DNA of 64,000 nucleotides from Pseudodesulfovibrio indicus. Its GTDB lineage: Bacteria; Desulfobacterota; Desulfovibrionia; Desulfovibrionales; Desulfovibrionaceae. Where the stretch lies: positions 3,406,001-3,470,000 of the forward strand of contig NZ_CP014206.1 of the NCBI RefSeq assembly GCF_001563225.1. Direction: 5' to 3'. Both the position numbers and the translations under genes were made by a program. The notes under the pieces are model-generated. The model did not search any database. It was given only the letters and a program-made list of their open reading frames with translations, and was not told the DNA's origin. Shown here piece after piece: positions 1-9,024 of the stretch (position 1 is the first letter of the stretch; each line of letters starts with the position of its first letter).

Positions 1-631
1 AGGAACCGACCAGGGAACGGTACAGGGCGGGCTGGGCGATGCGCTGATTGAAGATCAACGGCACGTTTTCCAGGTCGGTGATGTCCACCACTTCCCGCTC
101 GGCCAACGGGTGCCCTTCGGGCAGGGCCAGGACATACGGCTCGCGCAGGAAGGTCATGGAATTGAAGCCCGACGTGTCGTGCCCGAACAGACGCACGAAA
201 GCGATGTCCAGCCGGTCGCCGCGCAGCAGCGGGAGCTGCTCCGAGGTGGACTGGGCCGAGAAGTCGAGCCGGATGTTCGGATTGCGCTCGCGGAAGGCGC
301 GAATGGCCTGGGGCAGCTTGGACAGCGACGCCGGGCCGATGAAGCCCACGCAGAGCATGCCCTCCAGCCCCTTGGACATGTCCTGCACATGCACGATGGC
401 CGCGTGCAGCCGGTCGCGGATATCCCGGCAGCGGCGGAGAAACTCCTTGCCCTCCGGCGTCAGGGCCACCCGGCGGCTGGTCCGCTCCAGGAGCGTGACC
501 CCCAACTCGTCCTCAAGACGCTTGATCTGCTGCGACAACGGCGGCTGGGCGATATGGCACCGCTCTGCCGCGCGACCGAAATGCAGCTCCTCAGCCACGG
601 CGATGAAATAGGTGATCTGTCTCAGTTCCAT
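1..631 (-). CDS. LysR-family transcriptional regulator (C-terminus cut off by window edge)
   Basis: The reverse-strand frame starting with ATG at 631 encodes 210 residues of a LysR regulator and runs off the window. The N-terminus (MELRQITYFIAVAEELHFGR) is a typical winged helix-turn-helix, followed by the usual PLSQQIKRLEDELGV recognition-helix region and the beginning of the periplasmic-binding-protein-like effector domain. Family members are about 300 residues, so roughly a third is missing. It is divergent from the small secreted protein at 728, with a 10-bp inverted repeat in between, so it probably controls that gene and itself. The effector is unknown. Confidence 0.9.
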   Translation of the reverse strand, partial: MELRQITYFIAVAEELHFGRAAERCHIAQPPLSQQIKRLEDELGVTLLERTSRRVALTPEGKEFLRRCRDIRDRLHAAIVHVQDMSKGLEGMLCVGFIGPASLSKLPQAIRAFRERNPNIRLDFSAQSTSEQLPLLRGDRLDIAFVRLFGHDTSGFNSMTFLREPYVLALPEGHPLAEREVVDITDLENVPLIFNQRIAQPALYRSLVGS

Positions 632-642
632 TATTCAGAGCT

Positions 643-674
643 AATACATATTAATCTTCGTGTAAATATGTATT
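643..674. promoter_or_regulatory. Inverted repeat between divergent LysR gene and secreted protein
   Basis: AATACATATT at 643-652 is matched by its exact reverse complement AATATGTATT at 665-674, with a 12-base spacer. The position in a 96-base divergent intergenic region fits a LysR operator, and the AT-rich sequence stands out from the GC-rich surroundings. Binding is inferred. Confidence 0.5.
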
Positions 675-727
675 GGACATATTGATGGCCGATTTCTACC
701 CTGTCTCCAACACAAGGAGACGTAATC

Positions 728-1177
728 ATGCAGGGTTGTTATCGCGCAAGAATAATGTTGTTGATCTTTATATTGTCTTTACTGCTGGCCGGGCAGGCCT
801 GGGCGGGCGACTCGGCGCGGCTCTGCTCCGGGCTGGCCGAACCGGACGGCCTGGTCATGGACAACCGGGGCAACGTCTACACGATCTGCCGGGGCGACGG
901 GGTGGTCTGGTGCGTGCCGCCGGAAGGGGAGCCCGTGGCGTTCGCCCGGGTGGATGCGCCCACCTGCCTGACCGTGGACCGGCTGCGCACAGTGTTCGTG
1001 GGCACGGCGTCCGGGGACATCTTCGCCATCACGCCGGACGGGGTTGCCGACCGAATCCACCGCTGCCGCACCGGCCTGACCGGGCTGACCCTGGACCGGG
1101 ACGGCAACCTGGTGGCGGCCACGGCCGACGGAATGATCGTCCGCATAGCGCGCGAGGATTTCCGCTGGGAAGACTGA
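728..1177 (+). CDS. Small exported NHL/SMP-30-like beta-propeller fragment protein
   Basis: 149 residues beginning at an ATG preceded by AAGGAGA. Residues about 8-27 form a signal peptide (hydrophobic core LLIFILSLLLAGQAWA, likely cleavage after AWA). The mature part holds three short repeats of the type GL..PDGLVMDNRGNVY, PTCLTVDRLRTVFVG and GLTLDRDGNLVAA, which resemble NHL/SMP-30 beta-propeller blades. Only about half a propeller is present, so it either oligomerises or is a degenerate relative. A GC-rich hairpin at 1190-1212 follows but has no T-run. Divergent from the LysR gene, which may regulate it. The specific function is unknown. Confidence 0.7.
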   Translation: MQGCYRARIMLLIFILSLLLAGQAWAGDSARLCSGLAEPDGLVMDNRGNVYTICRGDGVVWCVPPEGEPVAFARVDAPTCLTVDRLRTVFVGTASGDIFAITPDGVADRIHRCRTGLTGLTLDRDGNLVAATADGMIVRIAREDFRWED

Positions 1178-1308
1178 GCCAGCCGCAGCCGGGCGGAACG
1201 TCCTGCCGCCCGCCAAGGCCCGGCCCGCCTTACCTCCGGGGGATTTCCGCCAAGGCATGCGCCTTGCAGGAATCCGGGACCGGCAGAATATTCCGGCAAG
1301 GAGGAACG

Positions 1309-1890
1309 ATGATCAATCCGGTCGCCCAAGGCTACGGCATACAAACGATTCCGCAGACCACGAAGTCCGCCCCGCAGGGAGCCGAAACGCGCTTAGGCGC
1401 GGGCGGCGACAAGGTGACCATCTCCGAGGAGGCGCGGGCCATGAGCGCCGCCGCCTCGGACCGATCGTCCGAAGGGCTGGGCCTGCTCCAGAACGAGATG
1501 CCTCTTCTGAATGCCGATGAGCTTGAAAATCTGACCGAGGACGTCTCCGGCCGCATCACGGCCCTGCTGCTGGAAAACGACATCCCCACCAGCCCTCCTG
1601 CCGAGCTCTACGTGGATTCGGCGGGGGCGGTCCGGGTCAAGGGCAACCATCCCAACAAGGAACGGATAGAGCAGGCGCTGGCCGAGGACGAGGAATTGTC
1701 CAACGACTTCCGGCAGGTCTCGGCCCAGACCTCCATCCAGGAGGCCGGGAAACGGCACACGGAGTTTGCCCGCGCCTACGAGATAGACCCCGATGCGGCC
1801 GTGGCCCGCTTCGCCTCTCTGTTCGACGACATTCCGGACGACCCGTACACCATGACCATCGGCGGCGAGGCCTCGGCCGGAAACGGCTAG
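1309..1890 (+). CDS. Hypothetical protein with DKVTISEEAR motif
   Basis: 193 residues from ATG 1309, chosen because AAGGAGG lies 5-11 bases upstream; the reading frame stays open further upstream but without a better start. The N-terminal third is low in structure and contains GGDKVTISEEARAMSAA, a short stretch often seen near the start of flagellum-associated regulators in this group of bacteria; the rest is acidic and probably helical (LAEDEELSNDFRQVSAQTSI). No recognised domain, no signal peptide. Its stop overlaps the stop of the convergent TPR gene by 3 bases. Confidence 0.7.
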   Translation: MINPVAQGYGIQTIPQTTKSAPQGAETRLGAGGDKVTISEEARAMSAAASDRSSEGLGLLQNEMPLLNADELENLTEDVSGRITALLLENDIPTSPPAELYVDSAGAVRVKGNHPNKERIEQALAEDEELSNDFRQVSAQTSIQEAGKRHTEFARAYEIDPDAAVARFASLFDDIPDDPYTMTIGGEASAGNG

Positions 1891-2750
1891 AAACTGAGGT
1901 CGTGTGATTTCTTGGCTGCGCCGGGCTTGGCCTTGGCGGAGCTGAAGATCTTGGGCTCGGCCTGCTTCATGAGCTTGGCAGCCTCTGCATTGAGGGGGTT
2001 GCGGTCGTAGGCGGCCTTGGCGTTGTTGAACACCTCCCCCCACTCGCGCTTTTCCAGGTGCAGCTTGGCCATGCGCAGGTAGAGGTTCTCGCTGGGGCCG
2101 AGCCAGCGCATGGCGTCCTTGATGGCGGCCATGGCCTTTCCCGACTCGTGCAGCCCCTCATAGCAGAGGATGAGCGCGTTGTGGGCGCGCACGTCGGTGT
2201 TCTGGGTCTCCAGCGCCTTCTGAAGATACGGCACGGCCTCCTGGAACAGGCCGAAGGTGGTCAGCCGGTTGCCGATGTCGGACTGGATGCCCTCGATATC
2301 CTGGAAATATTCGGCGATCTTGGAGTAGAGCTTGCGCGCCTCCAGGGGATTGCCCGCCTTGATCAGCTGGGCGGCCTTGATCAGGTTGTCGTCCAGCACG
2401 CCCAGCCGCTTGCGCAGCCTGGCCACCCGCGCCTTCTCCATGGCCTCGCCGAGCTTGGCGTGGAGGCGCATGAGGGTCTGGAAGAACGCCTTCTCCCTGC
2501 CCTTCTGGTACTTCAGCCCGTCCGGGAAGAGCTTGCGGATCATCTTCATCTTGTTCAGGTCCCGCAGGGCCTCGTCCAGATGCGCCTGGATCTCGAACTT
2601 CTCCGCCCCGAAAACCTGGCTCGTGACCATGCCCCGAATGGCGCTGGCCAGACTCTTGAGCGTCCGCAGATAATCGTTCTTTTTGGCGTAGGCGCGCGCC
2701 CGGGCGATATCTTCGCGAATGTCCTTGGCGGTCATGGGGGTGGCTGGCAT
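1887..2750 (-). CDS. TPR-repeat protein
   Basis: 287 residues, cytoplasmic, rich in helices. The N-terminal 130 residues are basic and helical; residues about 130-265 contain at least three tetratricopeptide units (for example AGNPLEARKLYSKIAEYFQ, LFQEAVPYLQKALETQNTDV and SENLYLRMAKLHLEKREWGE). TPR arrays act as protein-binding scaffolds; the partner is unknown. It is convergent with the gene at 1309 and divergent from the protease gene at 2954. Start ATG at 2750; a second ATG five codons later is also possible. Confidence 0.75.
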   Translation of the reverse strand: MPATPMTAKDIREDIARARAYAKKNDYLRTLKSLASAIRGMVTSQVFGAEKFEIQAHLDEALRDLNKMKMIRKLFPDGLKYQKGREKAFFQTLMRLHAKLGEAMEKARVARLRKRLGVLDDNLIKAAQLIKAGNPLEARKLYSKIAEYFQDIEGIQSDIGNRLTTFGLFQEAVPYLQKALETQNTDVRAHNALILCYEGLHESGKAMAAIKDAMRWLGPSENLYLRMAKLHLEKREWGEVFNNAKAAYDRNPLNAEAAKLMKQAEPKIFSSAKAKPGAAKKSHDLSF

Positions 2751-2879
2751 GGTCCTTCCCGGGTCTAAAAAAACACTAAAACTTCATCCACTCACTAATA
2801 CAGGCCCGCAAATTTGGCAAGTACGAGCCCGTTTGTCCCGCTTTTTCGAGCCACTAGCAACGACTTTTCCGGCCCCCGG

Positions 2880-2907
2880 TTGACGTGCGCATCGGATACC
2901 GTATAGC
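2880..2907 (+). promoter_or_regulatory. Sigma-70-like promoter for the M48 protease
   Basis: TTGACG at 2880-2885 and TATAGC at 2902-2907 are separated by 16 bases, about 45 bases before the protease start. The match is good by eye; no start-site data exist here. Confidence 0.5.
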
Positions 2908-2953
2908 GTAGCCGACCATTGCGGTCCCGTCTCACCTCATCCCGGAGAGCCCC

Positions 2954-4207
2954 TTGAACGTCTATCTCGCCGTCATCATCGGTTCCCTGCTCGCGGCCTG
3001 GCTGCTCGGCGTCCTGTCCGACCTGCTCAACGCACGCGCCATGCGGCCCGAACCGCCCGCGGAGCTGGCCGACTCCTTCGACGCGGAGACCTACGCAAAA
3101 TCGCAGGCATACACCAGGGAATCAATGATTTTTTCCTCCGTGGCCGACACCTTCAACACCGTGGTGACCATCACCGTGGTGCTGGCCGGGGGGTTCAACC
3201 TCCTGGACAACATCGTGCGCGGCGCCGGATTCGGTCCGCTGGCCACCGGGCTGCTCTACATCGGCGCGCTCGGCCTGATCTCCGGCACCCTCTCCCTGCC
3301 CTTCGAGGCCTACCACACCTTTGTCCTGGAAAAGCGGTTCGGCTTCAACACCACCACCCCCGCCACCTTTGTCCTGGACCGGGTCAAGGGCATGGGACTG
3401 ACCGCGCTCATCGGCACCGTGCTGGTGGCCGCCATCCTGCTCTTCCTGCGCGAGGCCGGACCCTACGCCTGGCTCCTGTGCTGGGGGTTCTCCGTGGTCG
3501 TGTCCCTGGCCCTGACCTACGTGGCCCCCACCTGGATACTGCCCCTGTTCAACAAATTCACCCCGCTGGAGCCGGGCGAGCTGCGCGACAAGCTGGAACG
3601 GTACGCGGCCCGCGAAGGGTTCGAGCTGTCCGGCATCTTCGTCATGGACGGTTCCAAACGGTCCACCAAGGGCAACGCCTTCTTCACCGGGTTCGGCAGG
3701 CGGCGGCGCATCGCCCTGTTCGACACGCTCATCCGCGACATGACCCCGGACGAGATCACCGCCGTGCTGGCCCACGAGGTCGGCCACGCCAGGCTCGGCC
3801 ACATCCGCAAGCGGCTGGTCACGGGCATCCTCAAGGCCGGGGCCATCTTCTGGCTCATGTCCCTGTTCCTGGATTCCGCCCCCCTGTTCGCCGCCTTCGG
3901 CATGGAGCACCATTCCATCTACGCGGGGCTGGTCTTCTTCGTCCTGCTCTACACGCCGCTCTCCCTGGTCTTGTCGGTCGCGGCCAACCATGTCTCGCGC
4001 AAGCACGAATTCCAGGCCGACGCCTTCGCCGCCCGGACCACCGGCCGGGCCGGGGACATGATCTCCGCCCTCAAGAAGCTCTCGGCCTCCAACCTGTCCA
4101 ACCTCACGCCCCACCCGCTCACGGTCTGGCTCGAATACGGCCATCCGCCGGTGCTGGACCGGGTGCGCGCCCTGTCCGCCGATCCCGGGCGGACGACGGC
4201 ACAATAA
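2954..4207 (+). CDS. M48-family CAAX-type membrane metallopeptidase
   Basis: 417 residues with the layout of Ste24/CAAX prenyl protease 1: an N-terminal multi-helix membrane domain (hydrophobic spans near residues 1-20, 65-85, 92-110, 140-165 and 172-195) followed by a zinc protease domain. The HEVGH zinc motif is at residues 274-278, and the third-ligand region RKHEFQADAFA follows about 80 residues later, between two further membrane spans. The start is TTG at 2954, 8 bases after GGAGAG. Bacterial members are thought to act in membrane-protein quality control, since bacteria lack prenylated CAAX proteins; that role is inferred. Confidence 0.88.
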   Translation: MNVYLAVIIGSLLAAWLLGVLSDLLNARAMRPEPPAELADSFDAETYAKSQAYTRESMIFSSVADTFNTVVTITVVLAGGFNLLDNIVRGAGFGPLATGLLYIGALGLISGTLSLPFEAYHTFVLEKRFGFNTTTPATFVLDRVKGMGLTALIGTVLVAAILLFLREAGPYAWLLCWGFSVVVSLALTYVAPTWILPLFNKFTPLEPGELRDKLERYAAREGFELSGIFVMDGSKRSTKGNAFFTGFGRRRRIALFDTLIRDMTPDEITAVLAHEVGHARLGHIRKRLVTGILKAGAIFWLMSLFLDSAPLFAAFGMEHHSIYAGLVFFVLLYTPLSLVLSVAANHVSRKHEFQADAFAARTTGRAGDMISALKKLSASNLSNLTPHPLTVWLEYGHPPVLDRVRALSADPGRTTAQ

Positions 4208-4231
4208 AAGGCGCGCCCCTCGGGACGCGCC
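4204..4231 (-). terminator. Terminator of the dCache chemoreceptor gene
   Basis: Stem 4210-4219/4222-4231 (GGCGCG, mismatch, CCC paired with GGG, mismatch, CGCGCC). On the reverse strand it is followed by CCTTTTATT, which fits rho-independent termination of the gene at 4244; it also lies just after the convergent protease gene. Confidence 0.65.
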
Positions 4232-4243
4232 CCGTTCCATGGA

Positions 4244-6154
4244 CTAGAACCGTTCGAACTCTTCTGCCGAGCCTCTCGGCAGACGCCCCCCGACCTGCGG
4301 AGAGTCCGACACACCCCGGGCCGAGGGCCGGGCCTTCCCGCTTTCCGATCGCTCGGCCACCCGAAAGAAGCTCACCGCCCGCTGGAGCTGAGTGGCCTGG
4401 GCCGACATCTCCTGGGACGTGGCGGCCAGCTCCTCGGAAAAGGAGGCGCTGCGCTGGGTGACGACTTCCAGTTGCTGTACGGCCGAGGAAACCTCCTCGG
4501 CAGAGGCGTACTGCTCCTTGTTCGCCTCGGCGACCTCCAGGGCCAGCCTCTCGTTGACCCGGATGTCTTCGACCACCCGGGTGAGCATGTTCCCGGCCAG
4601 TTCGGCCACCTCCAGGCTGCTGCCGGTCAGGTCGCTGATCTCCGAGGCCGCGATTCCCGACCGCTCGGCCAGCTTGCGGACCTCGGCGGCCACCACGGCG
4701 AACCCCTTGCCGTGCTCGCCCGCGCGCGCCGCCTCGATGGCCGCGTTCAGGGCCAGCAGGTTGGTCTGGCGGGCGATTTCCTCGATGATGCCCGTGCGCT
4801 CGGCAATGTCGCGCATGGCCTGCAGGGTCTTTTGGACGGCCTCGCCGCCCTGCTCCGCATCCTTGGCCGTCTTGACCGCGATCCTGCCGGTCTCCTGCGC
4901 CTTTTCCATGTTCTCGCGGATGCGCCCGGCCATCAGTTCCATGGACGCGGTGATCTCGGCCACGGCCGAGGCCTGCTCGGTCGCGCTCTCGCTCAACTGC
5001 GCGGCGGAGGAGGCGATCTCCGTGCTGCCCGTGGACACGTTGGTCGCACCGTTCATGACCTCGTGCACCACTTTCCGCAGGGACACTACCATGCTCCCGA
5101 GGGAGCGCATCATCCGGCCCAGTTCATTGGGCGCCTCGCTGGAGATGTCCCTGAGCAGATCGCCCCGGGCCATGCCCTCGGCCAGCCCCATGCCCTCGCC
5201 CACCGGATTGACCACCAGGCGACGGAGAAAAACGACCACGATGCCGATGACCAGGACAAGGATGGCCGCTCCGATGCCGGAGAGCACGTAGGCCTGGTGG
5301 ATGGCCCCGGCGGCCAGGTCGCTGGTGTAGGCGGTCACGACCACGATCCAGCCGGTCAGATCCTCCCTTTCGAAGATCATGATCCTGTCGTTTCCGCCCT
5401 CTTCCACATGCGTGATTCCCTGCTTCGTCGCGGTGACATCCCTGTAGTAGGGGCTGTTGCTCACGTCCGACAGGATCAGGGACTTGTCCTTGGGGTGATA
5501 GCCGATCCGGCCCGCGCCATCGATGATGAAGCCGTACCCCTCCTTGCCGAGCACCAGCGAATCGATAAAGTTGCCGCAGAACCGGTTCCAGTCGCAAAAG
5601 ACCGCCAAGCCGCCGAGCAGCGCCCCATCCGGCCCGTGAACCGGGACGCAAATGGCGAACACCAAATCCTCTCCGCCCTTCACCTTGAAGACCGACTGGG
5701 ACACGTAGCTGTCGTACTCCCCGCTGAGGACGCCCCGGACGTACTTTCGCGAGGACAAATCCGCGCCGATCATGGACTTGCCGTCCGCGCTGCCGCCGGC
5801 AATGATCTTTCCGCTCAGGTCGAACACGCCGCCGCCCTGAAGGGTTGCATTCTTCCCGGCATAGTCGAGGATGAAGTCGTGAGCCGGACCGGCATCGCCG
5901 TTTTGAAGCGCGTTCACTATCTCCGACCGGCTGCTCAAGGCCAGGGTGGAGACGAGGTTGTCCTCGATGAACAGGTGCAGGGCGTCCGTGATCCCCTCCG
6001 CCTGGGCCGATGCCGATGCCGTCTCGCTCTCCAGCGTCATGCTGTAGGAAGAGTTATTGACGTAATATACGAGTGCGCCGACTCCGAGGGCGATGGTCAG
6101 CGTGCACGGCAACAAGATGGCTCTTGAGAGGCTTTTCGTGATCCAATTCAACAT
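4244..6154 (-). CDS. Methyl-accepting chemotaxis protein with periplasmic dCache-type sensor
   Basis: 636 residues. Membrane span near residues 12-32, a periplasmic sensor of about 250 residues of the Cache type ([20 protein letters not shown] region), a second membrane span near 285-310, a HAMP linker, then the cytoplasmic signalling domain with the invariant hairpin tip [21 protein letters not shown]. No C-terminal NWETF-like pentapeptide is present. It should report a small periplasmic ligand to CheA/CheW. Transcribed alone, with a terminator just after it. The ligand cannot be told from sequence. Confidence 0.93.
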   Translation of the reverse strand: MLNWITKSLSRAILLPCTLTIALGVGALVYYVNNSSYSMTLESETASASAQAEGITDALHLFIEDNLVSTLALSSRSEIVNALQNGDAGPAHDFILDYAGKNATLQGGGVFDLSGKIIAGGSADGKSMIGADLSSRKYVRGVLSGEYDSYVSQSVFKVKGGEDLVFAICVPVHGPDGALLGGLAVFCDWNRFCGNFIDSLVLGKEGYGFIIDGAGRIGYHPKDKSLILSDVSNSPYYRDVTATKQGITHVEEGGNDRIMIFEREDLTGWIVVVTAYTSDLAAGAIHQAYVLSGIGAAILVLVIGIVVVFLRRLVVNPVGEGMGLAEGMARGDLLRDISSEAPNELGRMMRSLGSMVVSLRKVVHEVMNGATNVSTGSTEIASSAAQLSESATEQASAVAEITASMELMAGRIRENMEKAQETGRIAVKTAKDAEQGGEAVQKTLQAMRDIAERTGIIEEIARQTNLLALNAAIEAARAGEHGKGFAVVAAEVRKLAERSGIAASEISDLTGSSLEVAELAGNMLTRVVEDIRVNERLALEVAEANKEQYASAEEVSSAVQQLEVVTQRSASFSEELAATSQEMSAQATQLQRAVSFFRVAERSESGKARPSARGVSDSPQVGGRLPRGSAEEFERF

Positions 6155-6264
6155 GCGAGACTCCTCAAAACCTATGATTAGGTGAGTATTGATTGATCAT
6201 TCAAACATACCGATGAGTAGTCGAAACTGTGCTTCCCTCAAAATTCTCTGTCCATTATATTGTC

Positions 6265-6282
6265 TAACATGACAGCATGTTA
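6265..6282. promoter_or_regulatory. Inverted repeat in the 331-base gap between divergent chemoreceptor and cNMP genes
   Basis: TAACATG (6265-6271) and CATGTTA (6276-6282) form a perfect palindrome with a 4-base spacer, in an AT-rich stretch between divergent genes (6155-6485). This could be an operator for either gene. I see no gene elsewhere in the gap. Confidence 0.4.
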
Positions 6283-6485
6283 TAGAATAACCGCCACAAA
6301 AAACACTCAGGCAATACGCGAACTCCGAACCGCCTGAGATCGCCCCGGCACCAGTGGGGTTTTCCTGTTCGAGCACCGGGCCGGGCCGAAATCGGCTCCC
6401 GGCGGACATTCCGCAAACCGTTCCTTTTTCCCGAACCCTATGGCAATGTGGGGCAAGGTCCCCAACTCCAACAGCGAGCGACACC

Positions 6486-6980
6486 ATGCGAGAAGTGCCC
6501 TTCGATCCGGAAAACGACGACCTCATGCAGCGGCTCCGGAACGTGCCCGTCTTCGACAGCCTGCCCGAAAGCCATATCCGCGAGGCCATGCGCGCCGCAT
6601 CCATCCGGCGCTACGAGGCCGGAGAAACAATCATCAGCGAAGGGGAATACGACGAACAGGTCTTCTTTCTCATCTTCGGCAAGCTCGCCATCCAGGCGGG
6701 CGACGTGCAGGTGGGAACCCTGCAACGGCTCGGCGACGTGTTCGGGGAAATGGGCATCATCGACGACAGCCCGCGCTCGGCCACCATCAGCGCCGAGCGG
6801 ACGTCCCTGGTCATCAGCCTGGACAAGAAGGCCATCGGCAAGCTGGGCGACACCAGCAAGATCTTCACCCAGGCCGTCATGTACCGGATCTTCGCCGAAG
6901 TCCTGGCCGTGCGCCTGCGAGAAGCCAACTGCGCCATCATCCGTCTTGAAGACGAACTCTGCAAGTTGCGGGGGAAGTAG
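6486..6980 (+). CDS. Single-domain cyclic-nucleotide-binding protein (CRP-like sensor, no DNA-binding domain)
   Basis: 164 residues. Residues about 12-130 form a cNMP-binding beta-barrel; the phosphate-binding cassette is intact in form ([18 protein letters not shown], with the conserved Gly-Glu and Arg). The C-terminus is a helix with no helix-turn-helix, so unlike CRP/FNR it should not bind DNA and more likely acts through a partner. Start chosen at ATG 6486, where homology begins; the ribosome site is weak. It precedes a chemoreceptor gene by 166 bases, in the same direction, so a link to chemotaxis signalling is possible but inferred. Confidence 0.8.
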   Translation: MREVPFDPENDDLMQRLRNVPVFDSLPESHIREAMRAASIRRYEAGETIISEGEYDEQVFFLIFGKLAIQAGDVQVGTLQRLGDVFGEMGIIDDSPRSATISAERTSLVISLDKKAIGKLGDTSKIFTQAVMYRIFAEVLAVRLREANCAIIRLEDELCKLRGK

Positions 6981-7146
6981 CCGGATCCGTCTTTCCCCTC
7001 CCCTCCAACGGCGGGCCCTCACCGGTCTCGCCGTCCGACAGGAACCGTGGCCGTCCCGAATAATAATTACCTCAGGGAGCCACAGGGGCTATGCTTCCCG
7101 GTATTCTCCGGAAGCATCCGCTCAATCCGGAGGGGGAGGGAATCCG

Positions 7147-8958
7147 ATGCGCGTCAAATACAAAGTGACGACTTTGGGAGGCATCATCGCTTCCGCCTGT
7201 GCCGCGAGCTTCATCTCCGTCATCTACTGGAAGACGGCCGCACCCGGCCAGGAGGCCGAGTTGCGGATCTGGGGCTGGTGCCTGGGCGTCGGCTGGCTGG
7301 CCGCGGCGATTCTGGCCGGGCTCGGGCTGGGAAATGCCATCACCGCGGCGGTCATGCGCGTGGCCGAAGTCCTCAAACAGCTCAACCTGGGCAACCTCGA
7401 CGTGGAGCATATCCCCATGGGCAAGGCCGTGGACTGCGGTGACAAGGTCGGCTGCAACAACCCCGATTGCCGCTCCTACGGCAAGGACTCCCACTGCTGG
7501 GTCGAGGCCGGATCCTTCAACGCCGATCCACAATGTCCCAAGGCCGTCCAGGGATTGGATTGCCGGGACTGCAAAATCTACAAGCACGCCGTGAACGACG
7601 AGTTCGAGGAGCTCGGCTCGGTCCTCAACACCATGGCCGACCGGCTGCGCACCCTGGTGGGCGATATCCAGACCTCGGCCGCAGGCGTGGCCGCGGGCAG
7701 CCTCGAGCTGTCCACCTCGGCAGAGACCATGAGCCAGGGCGCCGTGGAGCAGGCGGCCAGCGTCGAGGAGACCATGGCCTCCATGGAACAGATGACCGCC
7801 AACATCGTGCATACGGCCGACAACGCCAAGCGGACCTCGGACGTGGCCGCAAAGGCGGCCGCCGAAGCCTCCGAGGGCGGCCGGTCCGTAGCCCGCATGG
7901 TCGAGGCCATGCACGTCATCGCCAACAAGATCACCATCATCGAGGAGATCGCCCGACAGACGAACCTGCTGGCCCTGAACGCGGCCATCGAAGCGGCCCG
8001 GGCCGGGAAGCACGGCAAGGGATTCGCCGTGGTCGCTGCCGAGGTGCGCAAGCTGGCCGAAAAATCGGGCCAGGCCGCCGCCGAGATCGGCGAAGTCTCC
8101 GCGGACAGCCAGGCCATCGCCACCAGCGCCGGGGAAATCCTCGAACGGATGGTCCCGGACATCACGGCGACCTCCGACCAGCTTCAGGAAATCTCGGCCT
8201 CCAGCGACGAACAGCGCAGCGGCACCGACCTCATCTCCCACGCCATCAGCCAGATGGACACCGTGGTCCAGCAAAACGCGGCGGCCTCGGAGGAGTTGGC
8301 CTCCACCGCCGAGGAGCTTTCGGCCCAGGCCGTGGAATTGCAGCGGGCCATCGGCTATTTCCGCACCACCCGGGTGCGGGCCGAAGCCGAACCGTTCCAC
8401 CAGCCCGCTCCCCGCCCCGCCCCTGCCCGACCCGCGCCCAAGGTGGTCCGGCCTCCGGCCAAACCCCTGCCCGCCAAACCCGCTCCTTCCCGACCCGCTT
8501 CCTCCGGGCCGCCCCCGGCCAGACCCGCAGGCACCTCGGGCGCACAGCACAAGGACCTGGTGGCCTGGGACCAGTCCTTCATCCTCGGCATCGAGGAGAT
8601 AGACAACCAGCACCATACCCTGGTGGACCTGGTCAACTCCCTGTACCACGCCATGCAGGAGGGACGCGGCCACGACTCTCTCGGCGAGCTGCTGGAGCAA
8701 CTCAAGGATTACACCGTGAACCACTTCGGCACCGAGGAGGAGCTTTTCCGCAAAACCGGCTACAAGGGGGCCGAAGGACACGAGGAAATCCACCGGGACC
8801 TGGTGAACACGGTCCTGGAGTTCGAACAGAAGTTCAAAAGCGGCGAGGCGACCATCACCCGGGAGCTGATGACCTTCCTCCGGGACTGGTTGCAGAACCA
8901 CATCAAGAAGGTCGACAAGGCCTACGTCAAGCACATGCACGGCGCAGGCGTCCACTGA
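7147..8958 (+). CDS. Methyl-accepting chemotaxis protein fused to bacteriohemerythrin, with Cys-rich N-terminal module
   Basis: 603 residues; start ATG 7147 just after GGAGGGGGAGGG. Two membrane spans (about 9-27 and 42-65) enclose only a short periplasmic loop. Residues about 98-140 hold six or more cysteines ([27 protein letters not shown]), a pattern like the two-CW module of delta-proteobacterial receptors, perhaps binding metal or a redox centre. The signalling tip [21 protein letters not shown] follows, then an Ala/Pro-rich linker (about 425-465) and a C-terminal hemerythrin domain with the di-iron ligands [18 protein letters not shown] and a late HIKKVD. Oxygen or redox sensing for aerotaxis is the likely role, as known for DcrH of Desulfovibrio. 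Confidence 0.93.
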   Translation: MRVKYKVTTLGGIIASACAASFISVIYWKTAAPGQEAELRIWGWCLGVGWLAAAILAGLGLGNAITAAVMRVAEVLKQLNLGNLDVEHIPMGKAVDCGDKVGCNNPDCRSYGKDSHCWVEAGSFNADPQCPKAVQGLDCRDCKIYKHAVNDEFEELGSVLNTMADRLRTLVGDIQTSAAGVAAGSLELSTSAETMSQGAVEQAASVEETMASMEQMTANIVHTADNAKRTSDVAAKAAAEASEGGRSVARMVEAMHVIANKITIIEEIARQTNLLALNAAIEAARAGKHGKGFAVVAAEVRKLAEKSGQAAAEIGEVSADSQAIATSAGEILERMVPDITATSDQLQEISASSDEQRSGTDLISHAISQMDTVVQQNAAASEELASTAEELSAQAVELQRAIGYFRTTRVRAEAEPFHQPAPRPAPARPAPKVVRPPAKPLPAKPAPSRPASSGPPPARPAGTSGAQHKDLVAWDQSFILGIEEIDNQHHTLVDLVNSLYHAMQEGRGHDSLGELLEQLKDYTVNHFGTEEELFRKTGYKGAEGHEEIHRDLVNTVLEFEQKFKSGEATITRELMTFLRDWLQNHIKKVDKAYVKHMHGAGVH

Positions 8959-8975
8959 CCGGCGACGACACGAAA

Positions 8976-8997
8976 AAGCCCCCGTCACCGGGGGCTT
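8976..8997. terminator. Bidirectional terminator between convergent genes
   Basis: AAGCCCCC at 8976-8983 pairs with GGGGGCTT at 8990-8997 around a six-base loop. The reverse strand continues into a T-run (five A residues at 8973-8977 on the + strand), so it best serves the gene at 9025, but it also closes the chemoreceptor gene. Confidence 0.75.
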
Positions 8998-9024
8998 CAT
9001 CATAGGAGCATCAGGGGCCCCGGC

